Origin: Acidimicrobiales bacterium
Lineage (GTDB): Bacteria; Actinomycetota; Acidimicrobiia; Acidimicrobiales; DATDAH01
Direction of reading: 5' to 3'
Length of the DNA stretch: 64,000 nt
Assembly (NCBI GenBank): GCA_016794585.1
Contig: JAEUJM010000018.1
Coordinates: 124,001-188,000 of the forward strand
Shown here: one piece after another, positions 40,396 through 48,917 of the stretch
Position numbering within the stretch: position 1 is the first letter of the stretch
Layout: each line of letters opens with the position of its first letter
Position numbers and translations under genes: made by a program
The notes under the pieces: model-generated
Databases searched by the model: none
What the model saw: only the letters and a program-made list of their open reading frames with translations
What the model was told of the DNA's origin: nothing

Positions 40396-42030
40396 TCAGT
40401 AGGCGCCGGGCGGGCTGGACCCGGTCCGTGGTGCGCCTGTGCGGGTGAAGCGGACGGCGGCGCTCCACGGGCCGCCCAGGGAGCGGATGTCGGGTTGGCT
40501 CGGTGCGTCGGACCAGACCGCCGGCGGGATGGCGGCGAGGGTGGCGCCGGACACCGCGCCGCCGCGGAGGCGGAAGTCGCGCGGCGCCCGCCCGGGACGG
40601 ATGAGGCGGGGCTCCACGTCGTTGATCAGGTTGTCCCGCCGCAGCTGCGCCTCGTTGCACGTCTGGTTGGCGTCGGTGCACGCCGTCGACCCCTCGACGC
40701 CCAGTGGGTGATCGACGGGCCCGTTCCAGATGACGTTGCCGGCGATGCGGAGGTCGTCGTCGCCGAACGCCGGATCGGGCACGTTCGTCCCCGCCGGCGG
40801 GTCGACCGGGCCGCGCAGGTCGAACTGCTGCCACTGGCTCCGGAACGGCGCGCGGTTCTCGACGAGGTTGTTCAGGACGTAGACGTGGCGGTTCGGGATC
40901 ACCTGGCCGGCATCGCCGCTGGACGGTCCCCAGCCGCCGGCGGCGTTGAGCGCCGAGCAGGTGGTGGTGTCGCCGTCGCAGCTGCGCCCCCCGTGGACCA
41001 CCTCGATCACGTGGGAGCGGGCCCCCACCCGGAACATGGTGTTGTGGGCCAGGAGGATGTCGAAGCCGCCGTTCACCCCCCGCCCGGCGCCGTCGGTGTC
41101 GTGGACGATGTTGTTGACCACCTCGATGCCGTAGGCCTCGTAGTGGAGCCAGGGCGAGGTCATGAACTCGAAGCCGGTGCCCTGACCGGCCGAGAACCCG
41201 CCGGTGCCGCAGTGGTGGAAGCGGTTGCCGGCGATGACGAGGTGGGCCGAGCCGCCCTTGGCGTACATGCACCAGTCCTCGCCGTGGTGGATGTTCGAGC
41301 GCAGCACGTGCCCGTGCTGGACGGCGACGAAGTCGACCGGGTTCTCGTACGACCCCGAGATGTTGCTGTCCTCCACCTCGATGTGCTGCGACTGGTTGAC
41401 CTTCAGCGCCTCGTGCATGTTGGCGCCCGCCTCGATGCGCACCCGCAGGAAGCGGACGTGGTCGCCCCGCTCGAGGTGCACGGCGCTGTCGCTCGCCGCC
41501 GGGTGCCCGCCGCCGGCCCGGAAGCGGAGGCCGTCGAAGGTGAGGTGGGCGACGTCGTACATGTTGAGGCCGCCGTCGATGGTGACGGTCCCCGGACCGT
41601 CGGCGGCCTCGATGGTGATGGGGGCGTCGGCGGTGCCGTGGTTGCCCTCGAGCCAGCCGTTGCGGATCGAGCCGAAGGGCACCACGCCCGGCGTGATGCG
41701 GATGCGCACGCCGGCGGGCGCCAAGCGGCCGGGCACCCGGGACCACGCGGCCCCGAGGGTGCGCAGGGCGTGGACCCGATCCGCTCCACTGTTGGCGTTG
41801 CGCCCCCGCACCGGGTCGACCCAGAGCACCGCAGGCGGCGCGCCCTCGACCGAGGGCGGGTCGGCCGCAGACGGGGCGGCCAGCGGTGTGGGGAGCGGTG
41901 TGGGGAGCGCCGACGCCGGGCTCAGGCCGATGGCGGCGACGAGCACGACGAGCGCGCTCGCCCCGATCGCCGCGGGGGCGAGCGCGGAGCGACGAAGGGT
42001 GCGGCGGGGTCGAGCGGCGGGCCGGGCCAT
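40396..42030 (-). CDS. Secreted parallel beta-helix (pectate-lyase-like) protein
   Basis: The 544-residue product has a signal peptide (ALVVLVAAIGLSPASA), a Pro-rich linker and a right-handed beta-helix domain. WVDPVRGRNANSGADRVHALRTLGAAW is the DUF1565-like entry, and repeated turns such as LNMYDVAHLTFDGLRFRAGG, SQHIEVEDSNISGSYENPVD and AHLVIAGNRFHHCGTGG follow. Its conserved Asn/His-rich turns fit carbohydrate-binding or lyase members of the family, but no catalytic set can be assigned. Several Cys pairs (SCDGDTTTCS, ACTDANQTCN) suggest disulphides and export. The gene is convergent with the P450 and divergent from the CoA-transferase. Confidence 0.85.
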   Translation of the reverse strand: MARPAARPRRTLRRSALAPAAIGASALVVLVAAIGLSPASALPTPLPTPLAAPSAADPPSVEGAPPAVLWVDPVRGRNANSGADRVHALRTLGAAWSRVPGRLAPAGVRIRITPGVVPFGSIRNGWLEGNHGTADAPITIEAADGPGTVTIDGGLNMYDVAHLTFDGLRFRAGGGHPAASDSAVHLERGDHVRFLRVRIEAGANMHEALKVNQSQHIEVEDSNISGSYENPVDFVAVQHGHVLRSNIHHGEDWCMYAKGGSAHLVIAGNRFHHCGTGGFSAGQGTGFEFMTSPWLHYEAYGIEVVNNIVHDTDGAGRGVNGGFDILLAHNTMFRVGARSHVIEVVHGGRSCDGDTTTCSALNAAGGWGPSSGDAGQVIPNRHVYVLNNLVENRAPFRSQWQQFDLRGPVDPPAGTNVPDPAFGDDDLRIAGNVIWNGPVDHPLGVEGSTACTDANQTCNEAQLRRDNLINDVEPRLIRPGRAPRDFRLRGGAVSGATLAAIPPAVWSDAPSQPDIRSLGGPWSAAVRFTRTGAPRTGSSPPGAY

Positions 42031-42098
42031 CCCGGGAGGATCGGCAGCGAGGCGGGCCACCCTTACCCCGCCGTCGCGCCCCGGCCCGACCTCGTCCG

Positions 42099-42147
42099 AA
42101 GGTGGAGGCGACAGCGTCCGGAATCCGGACGCGCTCGCCTCCACCTT
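42099..42147. repeat. 49-bp near-perfect palindrome between divergent genes
   Basis: Outer arms AAGGTGGAGGCGA and TCGCCTCCACCTT (13 bp, 42099-42111 with 42135-42147), a 2x2 internal mismatch, and inner arms GCGTCCGGA / TCCGGACGC (42114-42122 with 42124-42132) around one A. The inner core CCGGAATCCGG is also the centre of the hairpin at 12812-12854. It lies upstream of both flanking genes, where no terminator is needed, so it may be a regulator site or attenuator. Confidence 0.8.
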
Positions 42148-42208
42148 GCCGTGGCCTGGCCGTGACGGGAACGGACCTCCGGCCCTGTGCCGGGTGCCAC
42201 CCGTCGGC

Positions 42209-42214
42209 CACACT
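42209..42214 (+). promoter_or_regulatory. Candidate -10 of the CoA-transferase gene
   Basis: CACACT ends 6 nt before the ATG at 42221. It differs from the TANNNT pattern in its first base. Confidence 0.3.
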
Positions 42215-42220
42215 GCGGGC

Positions 42221-43519
42221 ATGGCCTTCACCCTGCACTCGCCCGAGGAGGGCGCCGCCCTCATCCGCGACACCGACCGCCTCGGCGTGCCCCTCGGCCC
42301 CGGCCAACCCGTGGGCCTGCTCCACGCCCTGGGCAAGCGCGAGCGCTTCGACGACCTCGTCGTCTTCGGTGCCCTGCTCGTCGATCTCTACGAGCTCTTC
42401 ACCCGGCCCGGCGTCCACCTGCTCAGCGGCTTCTACGGGCCGGCCGAGCGGTTCCTGCTCGACTCGGGCGCCGACATCCAGTTCGTGCCTTCGGACTTCC
42501 GCCGCTTCACTCCCATCCTCGAGCGCATCGCCCCCCGGGTCGTCGCCACCGCGGTGTCCGCGCCGGACGAGGACGGGTGGATGAGCCTCTCCGTGCACGC
42601 CGGCGCGTCGATCGCAGAGCTCAACCGGGCCATCGCCGACCCCGAGCGGGTGGTCATCGCCGAGGTCGTGGCCGATGCCCCTCGCACCTTCGGGCTCATG
42701 CCCGAGCACCCCCACCGCCTCCACTACGACGACGCCGACCTGGTCATCGAAGGCGACCGTCCGCTGTTCGTCCTGCCCGACGCCGTGCCCACCGAGGTCG
42801 ACGAGGAGATCGCCCGCCACGTGCGACCGTTCATCACCGACGGCTGCACCCTCCAGACCGGCATCGGCGGCATCCCCTCGACCATCGCCCGGCTCCTCGC
42901 CAACGACAACGGCGGCGACTACGGCGTGCACTCCGAGATGTTCACCACGGGCCTCATGGAGCTCCACAAGGCGGGCAAGGTGACGAACGCCCACAAGGGT
43001 CAGTTCGAGGGCATGTCCATCTCGACCTTCGCCGCCGGCACCACCGACCTCTACGAGTGGCTCGACGGGAACGAGGACGTGCGCTTCCTGCCCGTCGACG
43101 TGGTGAACTCGCCCGAGGTGATCGCCCGCAACCGCAAGGTGGTCACCATCAACGGGGCCCTCATGGTGGACCTTTGGGGTCAGGCCGTCGCCGACACGCT
43201 GGGCAGCCGCCAGTTCTCCGGCATCGGCGGCCACGAGGACTTCGTGTCGGTCGCCGGCCTCGAGCTGGAGGATCGCAGCCTGATCTGCCTTCCGTCGCGG
43301 GCCCAGGTCAACGGCCAGCCCGTCTCGCGCATCCTCGCGGCCCTGCCCGAGGGCACCGTGGTCACCACCCCGCGCCACCAGCTCGACATCGTGGTCACCG
43401 AGTACGGCGCCGCCTCGCTGCGAGGGCGGACCGTGCGCGAGCGCGCCCTCGCGCTCGTCGACGTCGCCCACCCGGACGACCGCGACGAGCTGCGCGCCCA
43501 CGCCATGACCCTCGGTTGA
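42221..43519 (+). CDS. Acetyl-CoA hydrolase / 4-hydroxybutyrate CoA-transferase family protein
   Basis: The 432-residue enzyme has both halves of the CoA-transferase family I fold. Recognisable blocks are GCTLQTGIGGIPSTIARLL, GVHSEMFTTGLMELHKAGKVTNAHKG (catalytic Glu in HSEM) and VTEYGAASLRGRTVRERALAL at the C-terminus. It moves CoA between acyl groups, or hydrolyses acetyl-CoA, in fatty-acid or hydroxyacid catabolism. The ABC transporter genes following at 43561 have their own promoter. Confidence 0.9.
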   Translation: MAFTLHSPEEGAALIRDTDRLGVPLGPGQPVGLLHALGKRERFDDLVVFGALLVDLYELFTRPGVHLLSGFYGPAERFLLDSGADIQFVPSDFRRFTPILERIAPRVVATAVSAPDEDGWMSLSVHAGASIAELNRAIADPERVVIAEVVADAPRTFGLMPEHPHRLHYDDADLVIEGDRPLFVLPDAVPTEVDEEIARHVRPFITDGCTLQTGIGGIPSTIARLLANDNGGDYGVHSEMFTTGLMELHKAGKVTNAHKGQFEGMSISTFAAGTTDLYEWLDGNEDVRFLPVDVVNSPEVIARNRKVVTINGALMVDLWGQAVADTLGSRQFSGIGGHEDFVSVAGLELEDRSLICLPSRAQVNGQPVSRILAALPEGTVVTTPRHQLDIVVTEYGAASLRGRTVRERALALVDVAHPDDRDELRAHAMTLG

Positions 43520-43548
43520 TCCCGGCAGCGAGCGACCGCCCGGCGACG

Positions 43549-43554
43549 TAGGTT
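43549..43554 (+). promoter_or_regulatory. -10 element of the ABC exporter operon
   Basis: TAGGTT ends 6 nt before the ATG at 43561, the same hexamer and spacing as at 34815. Confidence 0.5.
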
Positions 43555-43560
43555 CGCGCC

Positions 43561-44484
43561 ATGGCCGTCATCGAGACCGAGGCCCTGACGAAGCGCTTCG
43601 GCGCGCTCGTGGCCGTGGCCGACCTCGACCTGACCGTCGAGCAGGGCGAGGTGTTCGGCTTCCTCGGGCCGAACGGCGCCGGCAAGACGACCACCACCCG
43701 GCTGCTGCTCGACGCGCTGCGACCCACGTCGGGCTCGGTGCGGGTGCTGGGCGGCACCGGACGCGATCCGGCCGTGCGGGACCGCATCGGCGTCCTGCCC
43801 GCCGACCTCCACTTCGATCCCCGCCTCACCGGCCACGAGCTGTTCGCCTACCTCGGTCGGCTGCGGGGCGCCGACGGCGGCGCGGGTGCCGAGGTCGCGG
43901 CCTTGTGCGAGCGGTTCTCCCTGGATCCCGGCCGGCGCATCGACGAGCTGAGCACCGGCAACCGCCGCAAGGTCGGCATCGTCGCCGCCTTCGCCCACCG
44001 CCCCGAGCTGCTGATCCTCGACGAGCCCACGAGCGGCCTCGACCCGCTGATGCAGGAGGCCTTCCACGACCTGGTGCGGGAGCGCCATGCGGACGGCGCC
44101 ACCGTGTTCCTCAGCTCGCACCTGCTCCCCGAGGTCCAGGAGATGGCCGACCGGGTCGGGCTCATCCGTGAGGGGCGCCTGCTCGACGTCGACACCGTCG
44201 CCGACCTCCTGCACCAGCGCCTCCAGCACCTCGAGCTCGAGCTCCCCGAGCCGGTGGGGCCCGACGCGTTCGACGGCGTGCCCGGGGTGGCCGGCGTCGA
44301 GGTCAACGGCACCGTGGTGGCGCTCGAGGTCGAGGGCGCGGTGCACCCGGTGCTCGCCCGGGCGGCCGAGCTCCGCGCCGAGCGCATCACCAGCCACCAA
44401 CCCGACCTCGAGGACGTGTTCCTCGCCCGCTACCGGCACGCCGCGGAAGAAGACGGGGCTCGGGGCGACGAGGCGGCGCCGTGA
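43561..44484 (+). CDS. ABC transporter ATP-binding protein
   Basis: A 307-residue ATPase: Walker A GPNGAGKTTTT, Q/pro loop region IGVLPADLHFDPRL, signature LSTGNRRKVGIVAAF, Walker B LLILDEPTSGLDP and switch H in LSSHLLPE. The C-terminal 80 residues form the regulatory extension typical of drug/antibiotic exporters (DrrA-like). It pairs with the permease whose GTG overlaps its stop (GTGA). The likely job is export of a hydrophobic compound or lipid. Confidence 0.93.
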   Translation: MAVIETEALTKRFGALVAVADLDLTVEQGEVFGFLGPNGAGKTTTTRLLLDALRPTSGSVRVLGGTGRDPAVRDRIGVLPADLHFDPRLTGHELFAYLGRLRGADGGAGAEVAALCERFSLDPGRRIDELSTGNRRKVGIVAAFAHRPELLILDEPTSGLDPLMQEAFHDLVRERHADGATVFLSSHLLPEVQEMADRVGLIREGRLLDVDTVADLLHQRLQHLELELPEPVGPDAFDGVPGVAGVEVNGTVVALEVEGAVHPVLARAAELRAERITSHQPDLEDVFLARYRHAAEEDGARGDEAAP

Positions 44485-45299
44485 GCGTCTCCCGTGCGCT
44501 CGCCGTCGGTGGGCGGCTGCTCGCCGATCGCCGCCGGGCGCTGCTGTGGTGGTGCGTCGCCTTCGTGGCCTTCATCGAGGTGAACGTCGTCTTCTACCCG
44601 AGCGTGAAGGACCAGTCCGAGTTCGACCAGATGATGGAGGAGCTGCCCGACAGCCTGCGGGTGCTCACCGGGGTCACCGGCGACCTGTCCATCACCAGCC
44701 CCGTCGGCTACCTCCAGAGCCAGCTGTTCGCGATGTTCTTCGCCCTGCTCCTCCTCATCTTCGGTGTCGGCCTCGCCGCCAACGCCATCGCCGGCGCCGA
44801 GCGCGAGGGTCGGCTGGAGTATCTGCTCGCGCAGCCCGTCACCCGGCTGGAGGTCGCGCTCGGTCGGTGGTTCGCCATCGTCGTGCTGATGACGGTGCTG
44901 ATGCTGGCTGGGCTCGCCTCCCTCGCCATCACCAATCCGATCGTCGGGCTCGACGAGGGCATCCCCTTCGTCAACCTGTTGGCGGCGTGCATCCAGAGCC
45001 TGCTGCTCGCCCTCGTCTTCACCGCAGCCGGCTTCGCGGTGGGTGCGGCCACGGGCCAGAAGGGCGAGTCGCTGGCGGTGGCCAGCGCCCTGGCCACGGT
45101 GGCGTTCCTCGTCAACGGGTTCGGCGACCTCGTGTCCGCAGTGGAGAAGGTGCGCTTCCTCTCGCCCTGGCACTGGTTCGCCGGGAGCGACCCCCTGGTC
45201 AACGGGTTCACCCTCGAGGGGACCGTGCCGGCGCTCGTCCTGATCGTGGTGCTCGTCGCCGTCGGCCTCTGGCGCTTCGACCGTCGCGACCTGCGCTGA
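44481..45299 (+). CDS. ABC-2 type permease
   Basis: The 272-residue membrane protein has six hydrophobic segments, starting with ALLWWCVAFVAFIEVNVVFY and ending in LVLIVVLVAVGLW, plus the ABC-2 motif ANAIAGAEREGRLEYLLAQPVTRLE. Overlap GTGA with the ATPase gene shows they form one exporter. It ends 7 bp before the stop of the convergent gene. Confidence 0.92.
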   Translation: MSVSRALAVGGRLLADRRRALLWWCVAFVAFIEVNVVFYPSVKDQSEFDQMMEELPDSLRVLTGVTGDLSITSPVGYLQSQLFAMFFALLLLIFGVGLAANAIAGAEREGRLEYLLAQPVTRLEVALGRWFAIVVLMTVLMLAGLASLAITNPIVGLDEGIPFVNLLAACIQSLLLALVFTAAGFAVGAATGQKGESLAVASALATVAFLVNGFGDLVSAVEKVRFLSPWHWFAGSDPLVNGFTLEGTVPALVLIVVLVAVGLWRFDRRDLR

Positions 45300-45306
45300 C
45301 CCGGGC

Positions 45307-46404
45307 TCAGCGGGCGTCGGACGCCGGCTGGGAGCGCTGGCGGTCGAGGGGACGGGCATCGGCCCACTCGATGTAGCCGCGGGTGCGGTCGAGCGCGTAC
45401 GAGCCCTGTCCGTCCGGCTCGGTGAGCTCGCCGGTGATCTCGTAGCCGGCGACGTACCCGGCCCCGAGGCCGTACACCCAAGGGGTGTCCACGGTGGCTT
45501 CGAAGCGGCCGATGGGGCGGCCGCCGTCGCTGATGGTCCAGCGCACCCCGTCGGGGACGACCATGCGCCGACCGTCCGGGGTGGCGAGGGGCTCGGCCGC
45601 CGGCGTAATGGTCAGCGCCGCCTCGTACCGGCGGCTGCCGGGACGGTCGGTCGAGCGCACGGCGGCGAACGCGCCGAGGTCGAGGCGGCGCAGGCGGTTG
45701 CGACCGAGCAGCAGCTGGCTGGTGTCGTCCAGGTTGGCGATCTGGTAGGTGAACTGGTCGATCGGGACCTTGAGGCGGGCCAGCCACGGTGAGTCGGCCA
45801 GGTTGTAGATGGAGCCCGAGCCGCCGTACTCGTAGGTGCACATGCCCGCCACCGGGGTTCGCTCGCCGGCGGTCGCCACCCAGCCCTCGTAGCGACAAAG
45901 GAGGCTGTAGTGGTCGTAGAACCGGCTGCGCACGAACCAGGTGACCGTCGGCGTGGCGGTGACGGCGAGCTCGGCGGTGAACCCCGTCCCCGGGTAGTCG
46001 GCCTCGACGCGGAAGTCCGGGTACGTGCCCGACAGCGTGAGGTGGTCGCCGAAGCGGATGAGGGACCCGTCGGGCGCGAGCTCGCAGTCGTCGCGCACGG
46101 AGTACGCCTCGAAGTGGCCCATGGTGGCGGTCGCCGACACGAACGTGGCGGTGTTGCGGGGCGAGCCCTGCATGAGGTGGTCGTTGTCGAACACGGCGGC
46201 GCCCGGGGTGCCGACGATGCTCATGACGTCGAAGTACGCGTACGGCTCGGGCAGGTCGGGGATCATGACGCCGTAGTGGGCCCAACCACGGGTGCTCGAG
46301 CCAACGTTCGGGTGCAGGAGGTCGGGGCGGTCGAAGGCGAGGCGGTTCGCCGCGGTCGAGCGGTCGCCGATCCGTGACAGCCGCGCTCCCCAGCCCCCGC
46401 TCAT
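45307..46404 (-). CDS. DUF6670-type / CrtC-AttH-like beta-barrel protein
   Basis: The 365-residue product lacks a signal peptide. It contains DRPDLLHPNVGSSTRGWAHYG, YAYFDVMSIVGTPGAAVFDND and a second half rich in beta strands ending in GYIEWADAR. The phrase set matches a family of uncharacterised actinobacterial and proteobacterial proteins I know as DUF6670, with a lipocalin-like two-domain fold similar to CrtC/AttH hydratases. No catalytic residue can be named, and the DUF number is from memory. TACGAT 7 nt before the ATG at 46404 sets the start. Confidence 0.6.
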   Translation of the reverse strand: MSGGWGARLSRIGDRSTAANRLAFDRPDLLHPNVGSSTRGWAHYGVMIPDLPEPYAYFDVMSIVGTPGAAVFDNDHLMQGSPRNTATFVSATATMGHFEAYSVRDDCELAPDGSLIRFGDHLTLSGTYPDFRVEADYPGTGFTAELAVTATPTVTWFVRSRFYDHYSLLCRYEGWVATAGERTPVAGMCTYEYGGSGSIYNLADSPWLARLKVPIDQFTYQIANLDDTSQLLLGRNRLRRLDLGAFAAVRSTDRPGSRRYEAALTITPAAEPLATPDGRRMVVPDGVRWTISDGGRPIGRFEATVDTPWVYGLGAGYVAGYEITGELTEPDGQGSYALDRTRGYIEWADARPLDRQRSQPASDAR

Positions 46405-46411
46405 CGCCCCG

Positions 46412-46417
46412 ATCGTA
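46412..46417 (-). promoter_or_regulatory. -10 element of the DUF6670-like gene
   Basis: On the minus strand TACGAT ends 7 nt before the start at 46404. Confidence 0.5.
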
Positions 46418-46499
46418 GGCGCGCCCTCGGTGTGGGCCCTTCCGCCTCCGTGTCCGATTCCCGCCAGTATTCCGACCGGGGTCGTGCGACGATGCTCCC

Positions 46500-48110
46500 G
46501 TGATCGAGGACTTCGAGCGCTGCTACCGGGCCGTGCAGAGCCGCGACGCCCGCTTCGACGGGTGGTTCTTCACCGCCGTGCGCACGACGCGGATCTACTG
46601 CCGGCCCAGCTGCCCGGCGCTCACGCCCAAGCCCGGGAACGTCACGTTCCACCCGACCGCGGCGGCGGCGCAGGCCGCCGGCTACCGGGCCTGCCTGCGC
46701 TGCCGGCCCGACGCGTCGCCGGGCTCGCCCGAGTGGAACCTGCGGGCCGACCTCGTGGGCCGGGCCATGCGCCTCATCGCCGACGGGGTGGTCGACCGCG
46801 AGGGGGTGCAGGGCCTCGCCCGGCGCCTCCACTACAGCGAGCGCCACCTGCACCGGCAGCTCGTGGCCGAGGTCGGCGCCGGGCCGCTCGCCCTCGCCCG
46901 GGCCCAGCGGGCCAACGCCGCCCGGCTGCTCATCGAGACCACCGACCTGCCGCTGTCGCAGGTGGCCTTCGCCGCTGGCTTCGCCAGCATCCGCCAGTTC
47001 AACGACACCATCCGTGAGGTCTTCGCCAAGACCCCCAGCGAGCTGCGCGCCCGCCGGCAGGGCCACGACGAGGTGACCCCGGGCTCGCTGACCGTCCGCC
47101 TCCCGTTCCGGGCGCCCCTGGACGGCGCCGGCCTCCTCGCCTTCCTCGCGATGCGCACGGTCCCCGGCGTCGAGGAGGTCACCGCCGACGGCACCTACCA
47201 CCGCACGCTCCGGCTGCCCCGCGGCGCCGGGGTGGTGTCGGTGCGCCTGCCCGTCGAGCCCGACGACCGCCACGTGGTGGCGACGTTGCGCCTCGACGAC
47301 CTGCGCGACCTCTCGGCGGCGGTCGAGCGGACGCGCCGCCTCCTCGACCTCGATGCCGACCCGGTCACCGTCGACGGGCACTTGGGCGCCGACCCGCTGC
47401 TCGCCCCGCTCGTGGCGGCGGCGCCCGGCCGGCGGGTCCCCGGGACGGTGGACGGCGCCGAGCTGGCGGTGCGGGCCGTGCTCGGCCAACAGGTGTCGGT
47501 GGCCGGGGCCCGCACCATGGCCGGTCGGCTCGTCGCCGCCGCGGGCACGCCCCTCGGCGAGCCCGTCGGCGGTCTCACCCACCTGTTCCCCGCACCGGAC
47601 CAGATCGTCGGCGGCCTCGACGCCCTCGGGATGCCGGCCGCCCGCAAGCGCGCCCTCGCCGGTCTCGCCGAGGCGCTCGCCGGCGACGACTTCGTGCTCG
47701 ACCCCGGCGCCGACCGGCCCGCCACCGAGGCCCAGCTGCTCGCGCTGCCGGGCATCGGCCCGTGGACGGCCTCCTACATCGCCATGCGGGCGCTCGCCGA
47801 TCCCGACGCGTTCCTGCCGAGCGACCTCGGCGTCCGTCACGCCCTCACCGCCCTCGGGGAGGCGGCGGACCCGGCGGCCGCCACCGCCCTGGCCGAGCGG
47901 TGGCGCCCCTGGCGGGCCTACGCCCTCCAGCACCTCTGGGCCAGCCTCGGCGCCGCCCCTGCCGCCGCCGGGAATGGGTCCACCCCCACCGTCACACCCG
48001 CGCCGTCTGCCGAGCGCCACGGGTCGCCCCGCCCACCCGGCAGCTCCCGACCGGCTCGATCGTCGGGTCCCGCACCCGCCCGCTCCACCCGTCCCCGAAA
48101 GGACCGCTGA
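46500..48110 (+). CDS. Ada-AlkA fusion: methyl-sensing regulator and 3-methyladenine DNA glycosylase
   Basis: A 536-residue fusion. Residues 30-70 are the Ada zinc domain with Cys34, Cys38, Cys65 and Cys68 (CX3C...CX2C); Cys38 is the expected methyl-phosphotriester acceptor. An AraC-type HTH pair follows (LARRLHYSERHLHRQL and LSQVAFAAGFASIRQFNDTIREVF). Then comes an AlkA_N domain (about 195-310) and the HhH-GPD glycosylase with LPGIGPWTASYIAMRAL and the catalytic Asp in FLPSDLGVRHAL. A low-complexity Ser/Pro tail ends the protein. It senses and repairs alkylation damage and, with the Ogt gene overlapping by TGATG, forms an adaptive-response operon. The start is the GTG at 46500. Confidence 0.95.
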   Translation: MIEDFERCYRAVQSRDARFDGWFFTAVRTTRIYCRPSCPALTPKPGNVTFHPTAAAAQAAGYRACLRCRPDASPGSPEWNLRADLVGRAMRLIADGVVDREGVQGLARRLHYSERHLHRQLVAEVGAGPLALARAQRANAARLLIETTDLPLSQVAFAAGFASIRQFNDTIREVFAKTPSELRARRQGHDEVTPGSLTVRLPFRAPLDGAGLLAFLAMRTVPGVEEVTADGTYHRTLRLPRGAGVVSVRLPVEPDDRHVVATLRLDDLRDLSAAVERTRRLLDLDADPVTVDGHLGADPLLAPLVAAAPGRRVPGTVDGAELAVRAVLGQQVSVAGARTMAGRLVAAAGTPLGEPVGGLTHLFPAPDQIVGGLDALGMPAARKRALAGLAEALAGDDFVLDPGADRPATEAQLLALPGIGPWTASYIAMRALADPDAFLPSDLGVRHALTALGEAADPAAATALAERWRPWRAYALQHLWASLGAAPAAAGNGSTPTVTPAPSAERHGSPRPPGSSRPARSSGPAPARSTRPRKDR

Positions 48111-48619
48111 TGTCGATCACCACGATGCAGACCGCCACCGTCCCCACCCCCGCCGGCCCCTTCACCGTCGTCGCCGACGGCGTGACCGTCCACGGCTCGG
48201 GCTGGACCGAGGACCCGGCCGAGCTCGTCGCCCTCATGGCGCCCGCCCTGCGCCCGGACGCGCTCGACGCGGTGGCCGACCTCGGCCCCGTCACCGATGC
48301 CGTGGCGGCCTACGTGGACGGCGACCTCGGCGCCATCGACGCCGTGGCCGTGCACCAGCGGTCGGGACCGTTCCTCGTCGAGGCCTGGGAGGTGCTGCGC
48401 ACGGTCCCCGCCGGCGCTCCCGTCACCTACGCCGAGCTGGCGGCCAAGGCGGGTCGTCCCGATGCCGTCCGGGCAGCGGCCAGTGCCTGCGCTCGCAACG
48501 CCGCCGCCCTGTTCGTCCCCTGCCACCGGGTCATCCGCACCGGCGGCGGCCTCGGCGGCTTCCGCTACGGCCTGGAGGTCAAGCGCTGGCTCCTCGACCA
48601 CGAGGCCGCCGGCGCCTGA
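48110..48619 (+). CDS. ogt: Methylated-DNA-[protein]-cysteine S-methyltransferase
   Basis: The 169-residue protein ends in the MGMT active-site block FVPCHRVIRTGGGLGGFRYG with acceptor Cys138. The wing helix VTYAELAAKAGRPDAVRAAASACARN is also typical. It removes O6-methyl from guanine in a suicide reaction. The ATG overlaps the stop of the Ada-AlkA gene by one base, and AAAGGA precedes it. A hairpin 14 bp downstream closes the operon. Confidence 0.94.
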   Translation: MSITTMQTATVPTPAGPFTVVADGVTVHGSGWTEDPAELVALMAPALRPDALDAVADLGPVTDAVAAYVDGDLGAIDAVAVHQRSGPFLVEAWEVLRTVPAGAPVTYAELAAKAGRPDAVRAAASACARNAAALFVPCHRVIRTGGGLGGFRYGLEVKRWLLDHEAAGA

Positions 48620-48632
48620 TCGCCCGACTGCT

Positions 48633-48654
48633 CCGGGTCTCCCGATGGACCCGG
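48633..48654 (+). terminator. Hairpin after ogt
   Basis: CCGGGTC and GACCCGG form a 7-bp stem over an 8-nt loop, 14 bp after the ogt stop. No U-tract is present. Confidence 0.45.
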
Positions 48655-48904
48655 ACAGGAGGTGGTGTCCTCGAAGAGAGCCCTCTCACGTGACACCTGT
48701 GGCGATCCGAGTCGTCATGGGACCACAGGAGACCAAGGGGGCGGCCGCTTCGGACGCCAGTGACGCGGCGAGGCGCGCGCCGGTTCGTGCCGCCTATGAG
48801 CGCGAATGGTGGTGGCGTCGTGAAAGCCGCAGCCTGACCGCCTGACGCTCTCGATGAGCCGGATGGCGGCCCGGCGGGCCGATCGGCAGTCCTGAACGGT
48901 TGGC

Positions 48905-48910
48905 TAGTGT
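48905..48910 (+). promoter_or_regulatory. -10 element of the methyltransferase gene
   Basis: TAGTGT ends 7 nt before the GTG at 48918. It shows that the 5' part before the frameshift belongs to the gene. Confidence 0.45.
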
Positions 48911-48917
48911 GGGCTTC

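Noticed and set aside
39527-43501. A 1324-codon minus-strand open frame
   Set aside because: It covers the P450 and CoA-transferase on the opposite strand and the beta-helix gene in another frame, with no recognisable motif.
48717-48845. A 42-codon frame ending RREWWW-like after ogt
   Set aside because: It lacks a ribosome binding site or promoter and resembles no known protein; possibly a degraded fragment, but not supportable.
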